64,000 nt of DNA from Hermatobates lingyangjiaoensis (taxonomy: Eukaryota; Arthropoda; Insecta; Hemiptera; Hermatobatidae), in the NCBI GenBank assembly GCA_026182355.1, contig JAPFBL010000313.1:310001-374000 (forward strand), in the 5' to 3' direction. This document shows, in pieces, positions 1-11,359 of the stretch. The notes beneath the pieces were generated by a model. That model saw only the letters and a list, made by a program, of their open reading frames with translations, did not search any database and had not been told where the DNA came from. Both the position numbers and the translations under genes were made by a program. Numbering within the stretch: the stretch's first letter is position 1; each line of letters begins with the position of its first letter.

Positions 1-135
1 ACGTGTCAAAGACGTGGTTGTTTTTTCCTTCTTTCCTGGTTGTTACTTCGAAAATATTGGTCCGTCGGGTAATCCGTCTTCAGGAGAAAAGAGAAAGGGA
101 GACAAAGCACGTTGAAGACGCAACGGCAAGTAACA
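1..135. repeat. Decayed copy of the 15-kb foldback family
   Basis: The stretch containing AATCCGTCTTCAGGAGAAAA, followed by a sequence like the accaagcacgccgg segment, is a diverged copy of the arm repeated at 15.06-15.67 kb and 48.1-48.7 kb. No gene is seen here; the short open frame over it is repeat sequence. Confidence 0.5.
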
Positions 136-157
136 ACTATATATATATATATATTAT

Positions 158-750
158 TAGTATATTCTATGTTTTGTTATTGAGGGCTAGATCAAATAAA
201 AGAAAACAAACTCCTTCCTAGGCCAACGTTTCGATGTATTTGTACATCATCTTCAGGGCTAAAATTAGAGTAAGAACTATAATACATTTACCAAAACAAT
301 CTACAACTCACATAGAGAACTAACACAAATTTTTGAGACTAACAGATACATACAAAAGGTTATTTTATAATCAGAGTTGTTGAGTACACATCTATTTCAA
401 AGTATCAGAGAAAAGGAAATTAGTTTTACCTTGGAAAGTGTGCTAATGGTCATTTAAGTTAAGTTAATGGTCACTTTCCAAGGTAAAACTAATTTCGTTT
501 TCTCTGATACTTTGAAATAGATGTGTACTCAACAACTCTGATTATAAAATAACCTTTTGTATGTATCTGTTGGTCTCAAAAATTTGTGTTAGTTCTCTAT
601 GTGAGTTGTAGATTGTTTTGGTAAATGTATTATAGTTCTTACTCTAATTTTAGCCCTGAAGATGATGTACAAATACATCGAAACGTCAGCCTAGGAAGGA
701 GTTTATTTTCTTTTATTTGACCTAGCCCTCAATAACAAAACATAGAATAG
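158..750. repeat. Foldback element 1 (inverted arms of about 290 bp with hammerhead-like cores)
   Basis: Left arm about 158-452 and right arm about 467-750 are near-perfect inverted copies separated by a short spacer. The left arm starts beside a TA microsatellite (about 138-160). Each arm carries the motif CTGAAGA-T-GATGTA-CAAA-TACATC-GAAACGT, on the minus strand at 223-256 and on the plus strand at 656-689. The core plus a 6-bp hairpin and GAAAC matches the minimal hammerhead ribozymes reported in Penelope-like element terminal repeats, except for one extra base between CTGAAGA and the stem. Assigning it to PLEs is an inference by analogy with the 49-kb copy. Confidence 0.8.
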
Positions 751-966
751 AATAGAAGAGGTCAAGAACAATTTTTGGAGTTTATATTAGTATACTTTGG
801 GAGCAGACCTTTTTTAAACACATTTCGTTAAATCCCTTGCTTATTTGTAACCTTGTATGTCTCCTACATACCTTTTCTAATTCTCTTATAAGAGTCCTCC
901 ATTTCATTGATAATTTCACGTAAACCAGTTCACCAAATGATTTATTTTTGATATTTACAAAAGATC

Positions 967-998
967 CGACGTTTCGGTCTACATAGACAGTTATCAAA
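967..998 (-). other. Solo degenerate hammerhead-like motif
   Basis: On the minus strand a GTCTA-TG-TAGAC hairpin is followed by CGAAACGTCGG. The upstream CTGANGA half is degenerate (TTGATAACT). It resembles the 3' half of the PLE-type cores seen elsewhere in the window. The surrounding 750-1350 region shows no supportable gene. Confidence 0.4.
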
Positions 999-1354
999 GA
1001 AAAAACTAACTAATTTCATTCAGAATAACATTAACTAATAACCTTTATTAAAATAAATTAAAACATTTTAAAATTTACATCAAAACTAAACATAACTTTG
1101 TATCAAGAGGTTTGTTTTCATCAAGTTTTCCTTAAACCAGTTCTAATTATACTACATCAAACTTACACAATATTATTTACACTGTCTAGTTCTTATCACG
1201 CATGTAACTTTAAAATTCTAGAAAAACAAGCAGCCCGATAGTTCAGGTTTGGCTTCTTGTTTTTTATACTTAACGAGAATATATATATACATATTATATA
1301 TATCAATATATATCATTAGTTGTGCAATCCGCAATTGTGTGGTATTTACTCATT

Positions 1355-1625
1355 CTGAGGTAAAATGGATAAATAAACAAAAGTCTCCACACAAATGAAG
1401 TTTTATTCAACAACAACAACGCCTTTCGAACACTTTGTGTTCATCATCAGGAAGACACTATAATACAATTTATATCTAATCAGTTACAAATTTAGAGTGA
1501 AATAATAAAATTTTATTATAGTGTCATCCTGATGATGAACACAAAGTGTTCGAAACGCGTTGTTGTTGATGAATAAAACTTCATTTTTGTGGAAACTTTT
1601 GTTTGTTTATCTATTTTACCTCAGT
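1355..1625. repeat. Foldback element 2 (hammerhead-like cores, GAAACGCG type)
   Basis: Arms about 1355-1465 and 1510-1625 are inverted copies containing CTGATGA-T-GAACAC-AAA-GTGTTC-GAAA, minus strand 1421-1450 and plus strand 1529-1558. A TA microsatellite (1624-1650) abuts the right end. The same family recurs at 30.86-31.08 kb. Confidence 0.75.
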
Positions 1626-1688
1626 ATATATATATATATATATATATATTAGTATCCGTTGGCAGCAAATCTTCTTGGAGTCATATTG

Positions 1689-1888
1689 TGTTGAAATGTA
1701 CCGCAGCTTCGGTATTAACGACTTTTAAACTAAGCTGTTCCAGTCTTCTGACAGTCTTACGAATATAAGGTGGTAATATAATGTAAATTATATTACATTA
1801 CCACCTTATATTCGTAAGACTGTCAGGAGACTGGAACAGCTTAGTTTAAAAGTCGTTAATACCGAAGCTGCGGTACATTTCAACAATA
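1689..1888. repeat. Near-perfect palindrome without a hammerhead core
   Basis: Two arms of about 98 bp (about 1689-1786 and 1791-1888) are almost perfect inverted copies with only a few bases between them, flanked on both sides by TA microsatellites. No CTGANGA...GAAA core is visible, so this is a separate foldback type. Confidence 0.7.
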
Positions 1889-1899
1889 TATATATATAC

Positions 1900-3380
1900 G
1901 CTAAAATACATATGATACATTCCAAACCTATTTACAGTTTTTTTTTTAATTTACTATAAGTAAAGTAGGTAATCGTAAATAAAATTTATTTCCAGATTTT
2001 GGTGAATTTACTTGTCTTGAGGTACCCTGAATGCATCTTTGATATTTTTAGATGATACTTGTCTGTGTATGTTTATATTTGTGGGTGGGTAGGTTGGTGG
2101 TTTGATTTGTAGGTTTTTATACAAAAGTTACACAGGTCACACTGTTTGTTGGATTAAATTAATATTTTACCTAAAAACGGTGCCTTATTGTCTATGATTG
2201 ACAATACTACATCATAGAAAAGTCAAATTTTTGGACAAAATGTGATTTAAACAACTTTTTTCTTCCATAAACTACTTACAGCTTTAATTAAAAAAAGTCT
2301 TTAAATGTTCTGTTCAAAAACCGAAAAGGTCAGTTATAAGAATGGAAACTTTGATTGATTCTAAAACGTTAGGGGGCATAATTCTGGTTATTGTTTGTAC
2401 TATCAGCATGAATTAGTGCCCAAAAATACCTCGTCACGGGTGTGTCAACTTTATACTTCTCGAAAATACATTGATTAAATCAGACATTATGATGTATTTT
2501 ATGTATTTCAAAAGTACTATTATTTCGCTAAACCACCAACTATAGGTGACTGAATGTTGTGGGACAACCTAACTGATCATCTTGAAAAATCATTTCAAGA
2601 AATTCTGATTACCGTAAAAGACAATAAAAACTTCAAACTGAACTTGGAATAGGCATAATTTGCTATAACTGTTAAATTTGTTTATAAAAACTTCGAAATA
2701 TTTTTTCAGAATTGAGTCAAACAGAATTGTGATTTAAAAGTTTAATCAGATAATTTTGAAGACTTTTTAAAGAGTTAATATGAATATACAAGATTTACAT
2801 TAATTTTCCATCGATATGAAATATACTTAAATAACAGTGTTGTATTTGTTTCAAAATATTGAAATTGAGTTTTCAATAGGAATACACGTTTTTAGGTCCC
2901 ATAAACAAGTGTTGTAAATTGGTCTCTATGTGAGCGTGTGTGTAAGAGCAGGATATCTCAAAAACAAAAAATATATATCTACCCCTATAAAGTACTTTAT
3001 AGGAAATAACGATTTTTTTTTCTACTAAAACTTTTTGATTAAAACTGGTGTTATTTAGCATCACTTTCTATTTAGTTGACACTTAGTGCATAGGTGTTAA
3101 AAGAATCACTCTGGGCTGTTTCTTAGATATTAAAGAATGACATGCTTTTAGAATCCAGTGAATTAAAACTAAGGAAAATGATTGACTCAAGAACTGTAGA
3201 ATGGATTGCAACATTCTAAAGCAAAGAATAATTATTGTAAGTACCAGAATCTACTGAAACTGAAATTATGACAATGAAATGAAAGGCTCTCCTCAGAGAG
3301 GTAAGCTGCCGCCCATTATAGTAAATAGTGACCTGCTGAATATTCTAATAACCAAGATTGTGACACATAAAAATATGCAG
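1900..3380. other. No gene seen
   Basis: AT-rich sequence read on both strands. Only short open frames with no recognisable domain, splice pattern or repeat structure. Confidence 0.5.
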
Positions 3381-3389
3381 GTTACCTTG

Positions 3390-3870
3390 TTATTATAAGA
3401 AGAGGAATGCATTATGGACCTACCTTTGAGTTTATACATTATGTTCTCCAAAATGGCGAAAGATAGATAAAGAAGAAAGGTTTGTGTACGAATCCAACTA
3501 AAATAGTCCTTGAACTCCTTTCAAAGAAAAAGTAGGTGTCAAAGACCTCTTCATTAGAAATACTAAACTGGAACTCTCAAGGTATGTACAGCTAGAAAAA
3601 TCGAAAGGGTGAAAGAGAAAACCGGAAATCCATGAAACTGAGCATTAGCTAAGGCCACAAAAGCAATGTCCTACTTTAAAACAAAAGGTAGAGTTTGGGG
3701 TTTTAACCCTCAATGTACTGTTTGTCAACCGTCTACACTGCTGTCGTAACACCGATGATAGCATATGCATCAGTCGTTTGGTATTCAAAGGTAAATGAAA
3801 AAGGTGCCATAATTAGATATAAGAAAATACAAAAAGTAGTCAAGGGGCTCCTATGTGATTATAAATGATT
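3390..3870 (+). pseudogene. Non-LTR retrotransposon relic, end of reverse transcriptase
   Basis: Frame-broken matches to the end of a jockey/R1-type RT. A segment like 'NPTK.VL.PF.KK.KVGVKDL' lies near 3500-3550, and a segment reading VTPMIAYASVVWYSKVNEKG lies at about 3746-3805, the equivalent of the 'RPI.TYASVVWWPKV' block before the C-terminal domain. Several stops and shifts are present. It lies in the same orientation and order as the RNase H relic at 5.4-6.05 kb, so both may derive from one insertion later split by repeats. A related copy is at 51.6-52.3 kb. Confidence 0.6.
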
Positions 3871-4394
3871 GCCTGGGTGATGCTATTTTCTGCTGTACTA
3901 ACGGGTCAAAAATTAATTTACGAAACCGAATTGGATTGTAAGCCAAAGTGGCAACATTTTTGCTGCTTTGGAAGGAATAACCACGATGTTCCAGGTCGAA
4001 ATGCGTGTCATGAAAGCTTGTGCATTCTAAAAAGGTACTCATAAAATCTAGGATTTACCAGATGGTCCCTGGCTTAGATATTCGTGGTTTTTAATTCAAA
4101 ATTAATGTGAGAATACGTCATATCTCGTCAGAATCTAAACAGTACAAATCAGTAAATCTCATGTGGGTATCTGGATACAATGGAATACAGGCGTATGAGG
4201 CAGCAGAAAAGTTGACAAAGTTTGGAGCAATACCATACAAACCTTCTGCGGTCTGGAGCCTTTTTGCACAGCAATTTTTCTTCTTCTCTTCCTGTCAAAG
4301 TACTGCGGTTCGAAATATTGATACTTTTATTTTATACTTTTATATGTATAAAGATAAATAGTATAGGATATAAGTAGTAGAAATAAGAACACTT

Positions 4395-4632
4395 TTATTT
4401 ATATATATACAGCAAAACGATACAAAAGGACAACAAACGTTTCACGGTAAATCACAAACACAGAACAAAGGAAGAAACACACTTACTGTCTCTAATTTTG
4501 GGTTGAACCGTCACCAGGAGAGTTGAGATGGGGACACCAAGCGCACTTGCGAAGCGAGACAGTAAGTGTGTTTGCTGCTTTGTTCTGTGTTTGTGATTCA
4601 CCGTGAAACGTGTCTATATATATATATATATA
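4395..4632. repeat. Foldback element with degenerate core between TA tracts
   Basis: Inverted arms about 4438-4497 and 4556-4611 contain acgtttcacggt and its complement, bounded by TA microsatellites at both ends. The centre (about 4498-4545) has a GTCACCAGGAGAG segment that resembles the CGTCTTCAGGAGAA part of the 15-kb family, with the core mutated. Downstream 4633-4680 is a fragment of the family-A arm. Confidence 0.6.
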
Positions 4633-5050
4633 AAGATTTCACATAAACACGTGAAATAACAATCAATGATCAATTGATCAAAACTATTAATTCGTGGTTG
4701 GAACTCAGCCGCAACGGAAATTTCTATTATTATACCTAACCTTCACATTTTTTTTGTCGAATTTTGGAAATATGGTAGAAATCTAGCTGCAGAGGTCCAC
4801 TGGAACCAGCTAAACTTTGAAAGTGATCTATGTGAAAAAACGTTTGGAAACCTATGATATACATGTTGGTGGAAGTGCCATTTGGCCGGCGATATTGACA
4901 AACGGCCCACATGAGATGCGATATTTGTCACCATAAGCTTATTCTCTTCTCGCTTGAATAGCTTTAATATGTCACTTTGTTAATTAGATGTTTTGGATAA
5001 AATATTCACCAAAACACCTGATGTGGTTTATACATTCAATGTTATACAAG

Positions 5051-5245
5051 TAGTAGGCAACCCTGTAGGTTACAGTGGCTGTCTCACAAGGAAACACACA
5101 TAGACCGAACATTGGATTGATTCGACATTGGAAGTCTTAAATTTTGCCTAACTCAAGTGTATTTAGAGTAGTGATCTTTAACGAGTACCTGACATCGTAC
5201 AGGCTTAATGTCCTCTCCGAGGGACGAGACATTCAATGTTATTTC
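5051..5245 (-). mobile_element. tRNA-derived SINE, partial copy
   Basis: Matches the body and 3' tail of the complete SINE at 10.45-10.77 kb: the CACAAGGAAACACAC segment, AAATTTTGCCTAACTCAAGT, and TTAACGAGTACCTGACA. The tRNA head is missing; the copy is interrupted by the CT/CA microsatellites that follow. Confidence 0.75.
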
Positions 5246-5284
5246 ACGGCTATACTGTCGAATCTTGTTACATACATATTTAAA

Positions 5285-5287
<3 letters not shown>

Positions 5288-5343
<56 letters not shown>

Positions 5344-5393
5344 GCATGCACACACATACACACACAACACACACACACACACACACACACACA
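5288..5393. repeat. Compound (CT)n (CA)n microsatellite
   Basis: About 25 CT units, a short spacer, then two CA runs. Open frames across it are translation artefacts of the repeat (poly-Leu-Ser and Thr-His). Confidence 0.95.
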
Positions 5394-6085
5394 GCAATTA
5401 CAAATCGAACAACCAGGCGGAGCAATTAGCCTTGGTTAAGGCTCTCGAATGGGTTGAACGCAACCATACAGTTCTCCAAGAAGTGAAAGGAATCACAGTT
5501 TACACTGGCAGCCAAATAAGTCTTCACAGCTTAAAGCAGCGAAAAAAACCAAGGAGCATTGATTGTGACAATAAGAGATTTAGCTCAAAAGCTGGAGTTG
5601 GAGAAAAATATAGAGGTTTACTTCAGTTGGCTACGAGCACATGTGGGGCTACAAGGAAATGAGGCAGCTGACTTACTCGCCAAATTGGCATCACAGAACC
5701 TAAATTTGGAAGAGTCTTACACTAAGGTACCTAGATCTTACATCAAAGCGATTCTAAATAAAGAAAGTATGCAATCATGGGAAACTTCCTGGGCTACAAC
5801 TTCAAAAGGCCAGCACACGAAGAAGTTTTTCCCTACTCTCACTGCAAGAAGAACCTGTAATATACAAGAAATGAATTTTTATGTAAAATAGACACGGAAA
5901 GAACAGAGCTTACTTGCATTGCTTCAAGGTGTTGACAGATCCGTACTGCAGTTGTGAAATCAAGGAAGAACAGAGCTGGGAACACATCATATTGAGGTGC
6001 CTCCTTCTTGATCAACCACGATCAACATTAGTCAACAACTGTATTCTCCAAGGAATGTCATGGCCTGTAAAAGATCTCTTTTACT
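5394..6085 (+). pseudogene. Non-LTR retrotransposon relic, RNase H and Cys/His tail
   Basis: Two frames together read as the 3' end of a jockey/R1-type ORF2. At about 5406-5450 NQAEQLALVKALEW fits the RNase H block carrying the catalytic Glu. After a frameshift near 5560, at about 5625-5690 SWLRAHVGLQGNEAADLLAK fits the last RNase H block, with the conserved His and the N-A-A-D. At about 5940-6000 the pattern C-x-C-x(5)-E-x(3)-H-x(4)-C reads TDPYCSCEI...SWEHIILRC, the usual terminal zinc-knuckle-like motif. At least two frameshifts and stops, so it is dead. Confidence 0.75.
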
Positions 6086-6384
6086 AGTCAATGACCCCTT
6101 ATACAAAATCTTTGTTAAGTTTTTACGAAATATTGACTTTAATGAACTTTAAACATAATCCTATAAATCTAATAATCATTTCTATATTTATTTCTCTCTT
6201 ATTTTTGTTTTCTTTTGCTTTCCCTGTTTGTTTTCTTTTGTCTTTTAATTCTTATTCTTAAGTTTGTTAAATATATTATATACGTATATTGTAATATATA
6301 AGGAAATCTGTATAAGAAATACATGTAATATAATAATGGAGCATGTATCAAAAAATTCCCTGGTGTAACGGTGTACTTTCCCAG

Positions 6385-6392
6385 GAAAAAAA

Positions 6393-6436
<44 letters not shown>

Positions 6437-6455
6437 AACAAACAAACAAACACAT
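6385..6455. repeat. (CA)n / (AAAC)n microsatellite
   Basis: A run of CA units followed by about five AAAC units. Flanks 6086-6384 and 6456-6850 hold no supportable gene. Confidence 0.9.
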
Positions 6456-6854
6456 ACATACACGCAGTGGGTCATTCCGATAATGCCATAGTATGATACA
6501 TCATCGCGAAAATATGAAAAGGTGTTCTGAGGTCTCAAGACATAGACCATCCCCATAAAGAGAATTTGTAAATATAAAATCAATAAAGGATTTCCCGTCT
6601 ATTCTAAGATAACATAGTTGTTTTAAACCGACAAAATACAGCTTAGAAGCATTGAGGTAACAGCTGTGATTATTGTGCTTTCAGCCTCTGCTGATGTGTG
6701 TGATGTTGGCAAACTGTTTTTCTTGGTCTAACGAATTGAGAAATGTGAAGCTCATTCCCAATTGCATTAATGCACTGCTTCTGACTGTATGCTAAGAATG
6801 TTTTTGGAGAGAAGCGATAGGTTTTAGGTTTAACCAAAGTGAAATATGTTGCAG

Positions 6855-8257
6855 AGGCGAAACCGGACAACATTTAGTCCAGAACAGCTCAAGGAGCTGG
6901 AGTCGTTGTTCCACAAAACCCACTACCCGGATGTGTTTCTCAGAGAAGAAGTCGCCCTTCGGATCAGTCTCTCTGAAGCCAGAGTCCAGGTATCCACAAC
7001 CATATTACTCCAAATGTTTATGCAAAAGGTTTTTCTGTATATGAGTAAAAATTACAAAGGGTTTTATTGCACTAAGGCACTTCTACAGAGCAAGCATGTT
7101 GAGAGGAAATATACGTCACTCTTTAACTCACCTCTCGCGAACACTCTTAGTCATACCTAGTGTCCTTTTAAAAACTTTTAAAGGTTTAAGAACTATCTTG
7201 CCCAACAGTCATAAGGGTTATGCTTGAATTACCAGATGCTTGTACTCTACAAAAGATGTTAGTTTGTCTATGTAACTTTTCACCACTCGATTAATTCTGC
7301 TTAAACTCCTTCCATTCCACATTCAGATTTTTTTATGTTTTTTATCTTCATTATAACTAATTATAGTTATATAATTTCCTTAATTACTATAAATAGAATG
7401 AATTTGGCAACAAAAATTGAATATTTTAAGATTTGAGAATTCACTCAAAGAACATAGTGGTCGCAGATTTTAATAGTGTAAAAGTTTATATGCTAACGCT
7501 AGACTTTTATAATTTCATAGGCACCTGAGTTATTTTGACTTCTTTTAAGAGAATATGCGAGAAAGTACATGCAGAGGAAATGGAACAGGGCTATTTAATA
7601 GGAGCTCTGGAGCTGCAGAGCTCTCTATTGGCTATAAATATTATAACATCCATTAAACAGACAATATAATTTCACATTAGACTGTGAAATTGTTAGCATG
7701 ATAGCAGTTTTTCATCCCTAGTTTATTAAAACAAATTTAAATATTATTGTATTAAACTGTCCACGTTACAGCTCCAATATCGTTATGTATGAGAGTGTAC
7801 ATCTCTGAGACAACAAAGTCTCGATAGAGAAAGAGCGCTGTTGATCCATAGTGCCGCTTCAACAGAGGTTTTTTTACTTTGCTTGCATTCTGCTAAAAAA
7901 ACGTGTATCGTTGTATAAAATTATGCATACAGGACTTTGTGAGTATTTAATGTGTATATAAGGTAATCAATAATCAAACCACAATAAGAAATGGGAAAAC
8001 AAGACTAAGATCTTTCAACATAACTAGCGGTCTTCGTCAGAGTCAAAAACCAACTTGTGTTAGGTGACTCTTAGTCGAGATCTTAGTCTTGTTTTCCATT
8101 TCATATTACGGTTTGATCATTGATTGTTATTTCCCGTGTTTATGTGAAATCTTTTTATATAATTATATTATATGTATATACAATATATATATATATATAT
8201 ATTCATTTGTGGTGAGTTACCTGAATATTTATATCACGTGTTATTGTGACAATTTTG

Positions 8258-8299
<42 letters not shown>

Positions 8300-11257
8300 A
8301 TTTCACATAAACACGTAAAATAACAATCAATGATCAAACCACAATAAGAAATGGGAAAACAAGACTAAGATCTTTCAACCGTAACAAGCGGTCTTCATCA
8401 GAGTCAAAAACCCAACTGAGTCAGTTATAGAGTCAGTTGGGTTTTTGACTCTTGACGAAGACCGCTTGTTACGGTTGAAAGATCTTAGTCGTGTTTTCCC
8501 ATTTCTTATTGTGGTTTGATCATTGATATATATGTATATCTTCAAACCAGAACAAGAAATGGAATGAAAAACTAAGGTCCAACTCAGTTGAGTTTGGACT
8601 CTGACGAAGACCGCTTGTTACTGTTGAAAGATCTTAGTCTTTCTTTCCCATTTCTTATTGTGATTTGATCATTGCTTGTTATTTCACGTGTTTGTGTGAA
8701 ATCTTTTTTTATAAGGTAATATTGAATGTTTGATTTCTTTTACGCAATATTAAAGAATAGTTGAACATTGTCTGCAGCATTGAGTACGAGCCATGAATGA
8801 TTGACTGTTCGCAGGTTTGGTTTCAGAACCGCAGAGCCAAGTGGCGCAAGCAGGCCCGCCTTCAGCTGCTGCAGGACGCCTGGCGGATACGCTGCCTGGG
8901 CTTGGCCCCGCCCCCCCTCCTCATTGGTACTTCTTCCTCAAGCACTTCTACCTGTCAATGCTTAACACGCCCACTAATCATTAATTATTTCAATAATTTG
9001 AAATCAAAAAGGGCCAGGATAGCTCAGTGGTTAACGTACTCCGGGCTGGTAGTCCATGGTTCGATCCCCACCTGACCTTCGATTTATTCACGCGAGAGGT
9101 GAATAAATCTGAGCACGTCGTTTCTAGAAGAGGACGTTAAGCCGCCGGTCCCAAACTTGTACGATGTCAGGTACTCGTTAAAGATCCCTACTTGAGTTAG
9201 GCAAAATTTAGGACTCCCAATGTAGAATCTGTAGAAACACCGATAAAACAAAAAGCCGGTAAACGGCTGACGTTATCACCCGCCAGGGGATCAGTTTAAA
9301 CAATAAAAAAAACACAATAAAAACTTTAAATCAAGATAAAACCTCTTTTCAATTTGAAAAGGATACTTTTTCATTGTAAAGTTTAATAATTTTATTCGAC
9401 AACCAGCTGATCTTCCTGAAAGTGCCAAAGACAACATCACATTCAAAACCTAAAGGATAGATACTTAATAACTTAATAACTTAATTGCTAAAGTTGATAG
9501 ATGAAGTATAAAAAAATTTCAGAAAATAGAAAAAAAAAGAAAGATTAAAATATTTTGTCCACCTGAAGTAGTATGACCAAATACTACATTCCCCCCATAG
9601 AAAACCATTTTTTAACATTTCTTTACAAAGTCATATAGCCCGTAAAACTTCTTTTGTATTTTAACAATAGTTGTGCCCAAGTTTATTGAAATTAGTTCAT
9701 TGATATTGGAGTTTGGATTCGATGGTGTGTCCGTAAATTTTCAAAGTAGAGTATCTTTTTAATGTTTAATAATTAACTTCACATAACTTAATGTCTTATA
9801 TATATCGTTTAAAATTAATATGTGCTCCATCATCTAATTGGGATTCTGTACTTCATTCCTCTGTGGAGGGGGGGGGGGGGGGGTTCATAAAGTTGGCATT
9901 TCTTCCTCAAAAAAGTTTGCATGAGTACACATTTTTAATTTTTAAGTAGATTCTGCAAGTGTCCTATCCCTAGAGAATGAACTCTCGACTGATTTTTATA
10001 TAAATAGGTAAAAGTGTTGCTGCATATATTTGATTGCTAAAAACCTTTCGAATTAAAACAAATTACAGACAAAGATATTTTTAAAAAAGTATGAATCTGT
10101 CATACCTGCTTGATTTTGGTAAATGGTAAAATTTTCCTGGGGACGTAATGTGTCGGAGAGCTGAATCTAGCACTTTACATAGAATAGAAGGGTTGAACAA
10201 TTTAACTGGGTGAGTTAGAAGGAGGCGGATTCAAATGAAGACAGTGATTTGAATGAACCTCAGGAGACGTGAGTTTAGAAGCGATATCACGAGTGTATTG
10301 CCAAGAGATATTGTCAAAACAACTCCCAGCAAACAATTCTACAAAAGTAGACTCTCAAAAATTATAATTTCTAATTAGTGTTTCTAAATTTTTAGTTTAA
10401 ATTATGTATTACATTATAATTATCATGCAAAGCAATTATGCGTAGGTTAGGTTGGGTTGCAGTGGCAGTCCCACAAGGGAACACACTTAGGCCGAGCATT
10501 GGCCCTTTGTGATACTACACAATGAAGATTGATTCTACAGTGGGAGTCCTAAATTTTGCCCTAACTCAAGTGTATTTAGAGTAGGGATCCTTAACGAGTA
10601 CCTGACAAACGTACAGGCTCGGGACCGACGGTTTAACGTCCTTCTCCGAGGGACAACGTGCTCAGATTTATTCACCTTCCGCGTGAATAAATCGAGGGCC
10701 AGGTGAGGATCGAACCCCGGTCCTATCAGTTCAGAGGCGAGCACGTAACCAATGAGCTAGCCTGACCCCCAAAGCAATTATGCGTAACTGTTCATTCTAA
10801 TATTTTATAGTTTTTTTTTCGTTTTTCAGTTTGTATTTAGTTTATACAAGTTGAGACTTTGAATTCTTAATAGTTGTATTCTAAATCGACATAATGAATT
10901 GAATAAGTAAAATCATTTCAATTGAAACTATGTCAATTGTTGTAACCAGTATTTATGTCAACCTTAAAAAAAAAATATTAAAATTATTCAGGTGGTAGAT
11001 CTGCAGTTGTTGGAACGATGCCTGGGAGTCCAGAAGGAGAGGATGGTGGAGGAGTGAAGCTGAATGGAGGTGATGAAGAGAAGCGAGGCTCTGAAGAATG
11101 TCTGCGGAATAGGGAGGTCGAAAGGTCAGAGTCGGTTGAACTTGGGCTTCCTAAGGGTGACTTAAGAGCTGAACATGACTTGAGCCGCCACCAGCACCTT
11201 CCTCCACCCATCCCACCACTCTCTTATGGCATTCTTCCCTGGTACCAATCAGTTTAG
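6855..11257 (+). CDS. PRD-class (paired-like, Gln50) homeobox gene, last three coding exons
   Basis: Sequence-specific transcription factor of the paired-like homeobox class, acting in the nucleus. Three exons fit by splice sites and phase: 6855-6989 (TTGCAG acceptor, CCAG|GTAT donor, phase 0), 8815-8926 (TTCGCAG acceptor, ATTG|GTAC donor, ends phase 1), 10992-11257 (ATTCAG acceptor, ends in TAG). Exon 1 gives homeodomain residues 2-46, [16 protein letters not shown] to EARVQ. Exon 2 starts [13 protein letters not shown] with Gln at position 50 and Asn51. The intron at 46/47 is the classic paired-like position. A short tail follows: basic-to-hydrophobic [19 protein letters not shown], then an acidic Glu/Gly/Ser stretch and a C-terminus ending [12 protein letters not shown]. 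The N-terminus is not seen and presumably lies upstream of the window; the ATG at 6846 sits inside the acceptor and is not a start. From memory the family most like it is the insect CG11294 type, which I could not test. Confidence 0.85.
7965..8125. repeat. Foldback element, family A
   Basis: Lies in the first homeobox intron. The left arm carries tctttcaacataactagcgg and TCTTCGTCAG (minus-strand core CTGACGA...GTTGAAAG at 8011-8040). The right arm lacks the core (GAGATCTTAGTCTTGTTTTCC only). Family A is the repeat that flanks the GIY-YIG relic at 49 kb. Confidence 0.7.
8262..8710. repeat. Two adjacent family A foldbacks with TA tract
   Basis: After a TA microsatellite (8262-8296), arms about 8297-8415 and 8430-8535 form an inverted pair, with cores CTGATGAAGACCG...GGTTGAAAG (minus, 8371-8401) and CTTGACGAAGACCG...GGTTGAAAG (plus, 8451-8481). 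A further partial pair follows, with an intact plus-strand core CTGACGAAGACCG...GTTGAAAG at 8601-8630. All are inside the first homeobox intron. Confidence 0.75.
9010..9310 (+). mobile_element. tRNA-derived SINE with alternative 3' tail
   Basis: The head at about 9010-9078 has pol III box A (TAGCTCAGTGG) and box B (GGTTCGATCCC). The acceptor ends pair with one mismatch (GGCCAGG/CCTGACC) and the T-stem is poor, so it is not a working tRNA. The body shares TTCGATTTATTCACGCG, CAGGTACTCGTTAA and CTTGAGTTAGGCAAAATTTA with the 10.45-kb copy, but after TGTAGAATC the tail is different (GCCGGTAAACGGCTGACG...CCGCCAGGGGATCAG). Lies in the second homeobox intron. Confidence 0.85.
9867..9883. repeat. Poly-G tract (about 17 G)
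   Basis: Uninterrupted G run in AT-rich intron sequence (9311-10427), which otherwise shows no gene or repeat that I recognise. Confidence 0.9.
10445..10769 (-). mobile_element. Complete tRNA-derived SINE with 16-17 bp target duplication
   Basis: The minus-strand element starts with the tRNA-like head at about 10769 (box A complement near 10755, box B complement GGATCGAACCCC near 10705). It ends at about 10445 in a tail reading CTGCAACCCAACCTAACC. The flanking target-site duplication AAAGCAATTATGCGTA is perfect (10429-10444 and 10771-10786). It lies in the second homeobox intron. Confidence 0.92.
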
Positions 11258-11359
11258 CCTCTTTCATAATTTAGTTTTTTTTTACTTTAAACTTTGTAAA
11301 CTCTTTGATAATGGTTATGTCATTGATCTGGATAAACATAAAGTAAAATTACTTTAGAG

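Noticed and set aside
3851..4361. Short frames after the 3.7-kb RT relic as separate genes
   Set aside because: They continue the broken non-LTR element and have no independent support.
5144..5662. 172-aa protein spanning the CT/CA repeats
   Set aside because: It is SINE, microsatellite and RNase H relic read through in one frame.
9010..9080. Working tRNA gene
   Set aside because: Boxes A and B are good, but the acceptor stem has a mismatch, the T-stem does not pair well, and the sequence continues into a SINE body repeated elsewhere.
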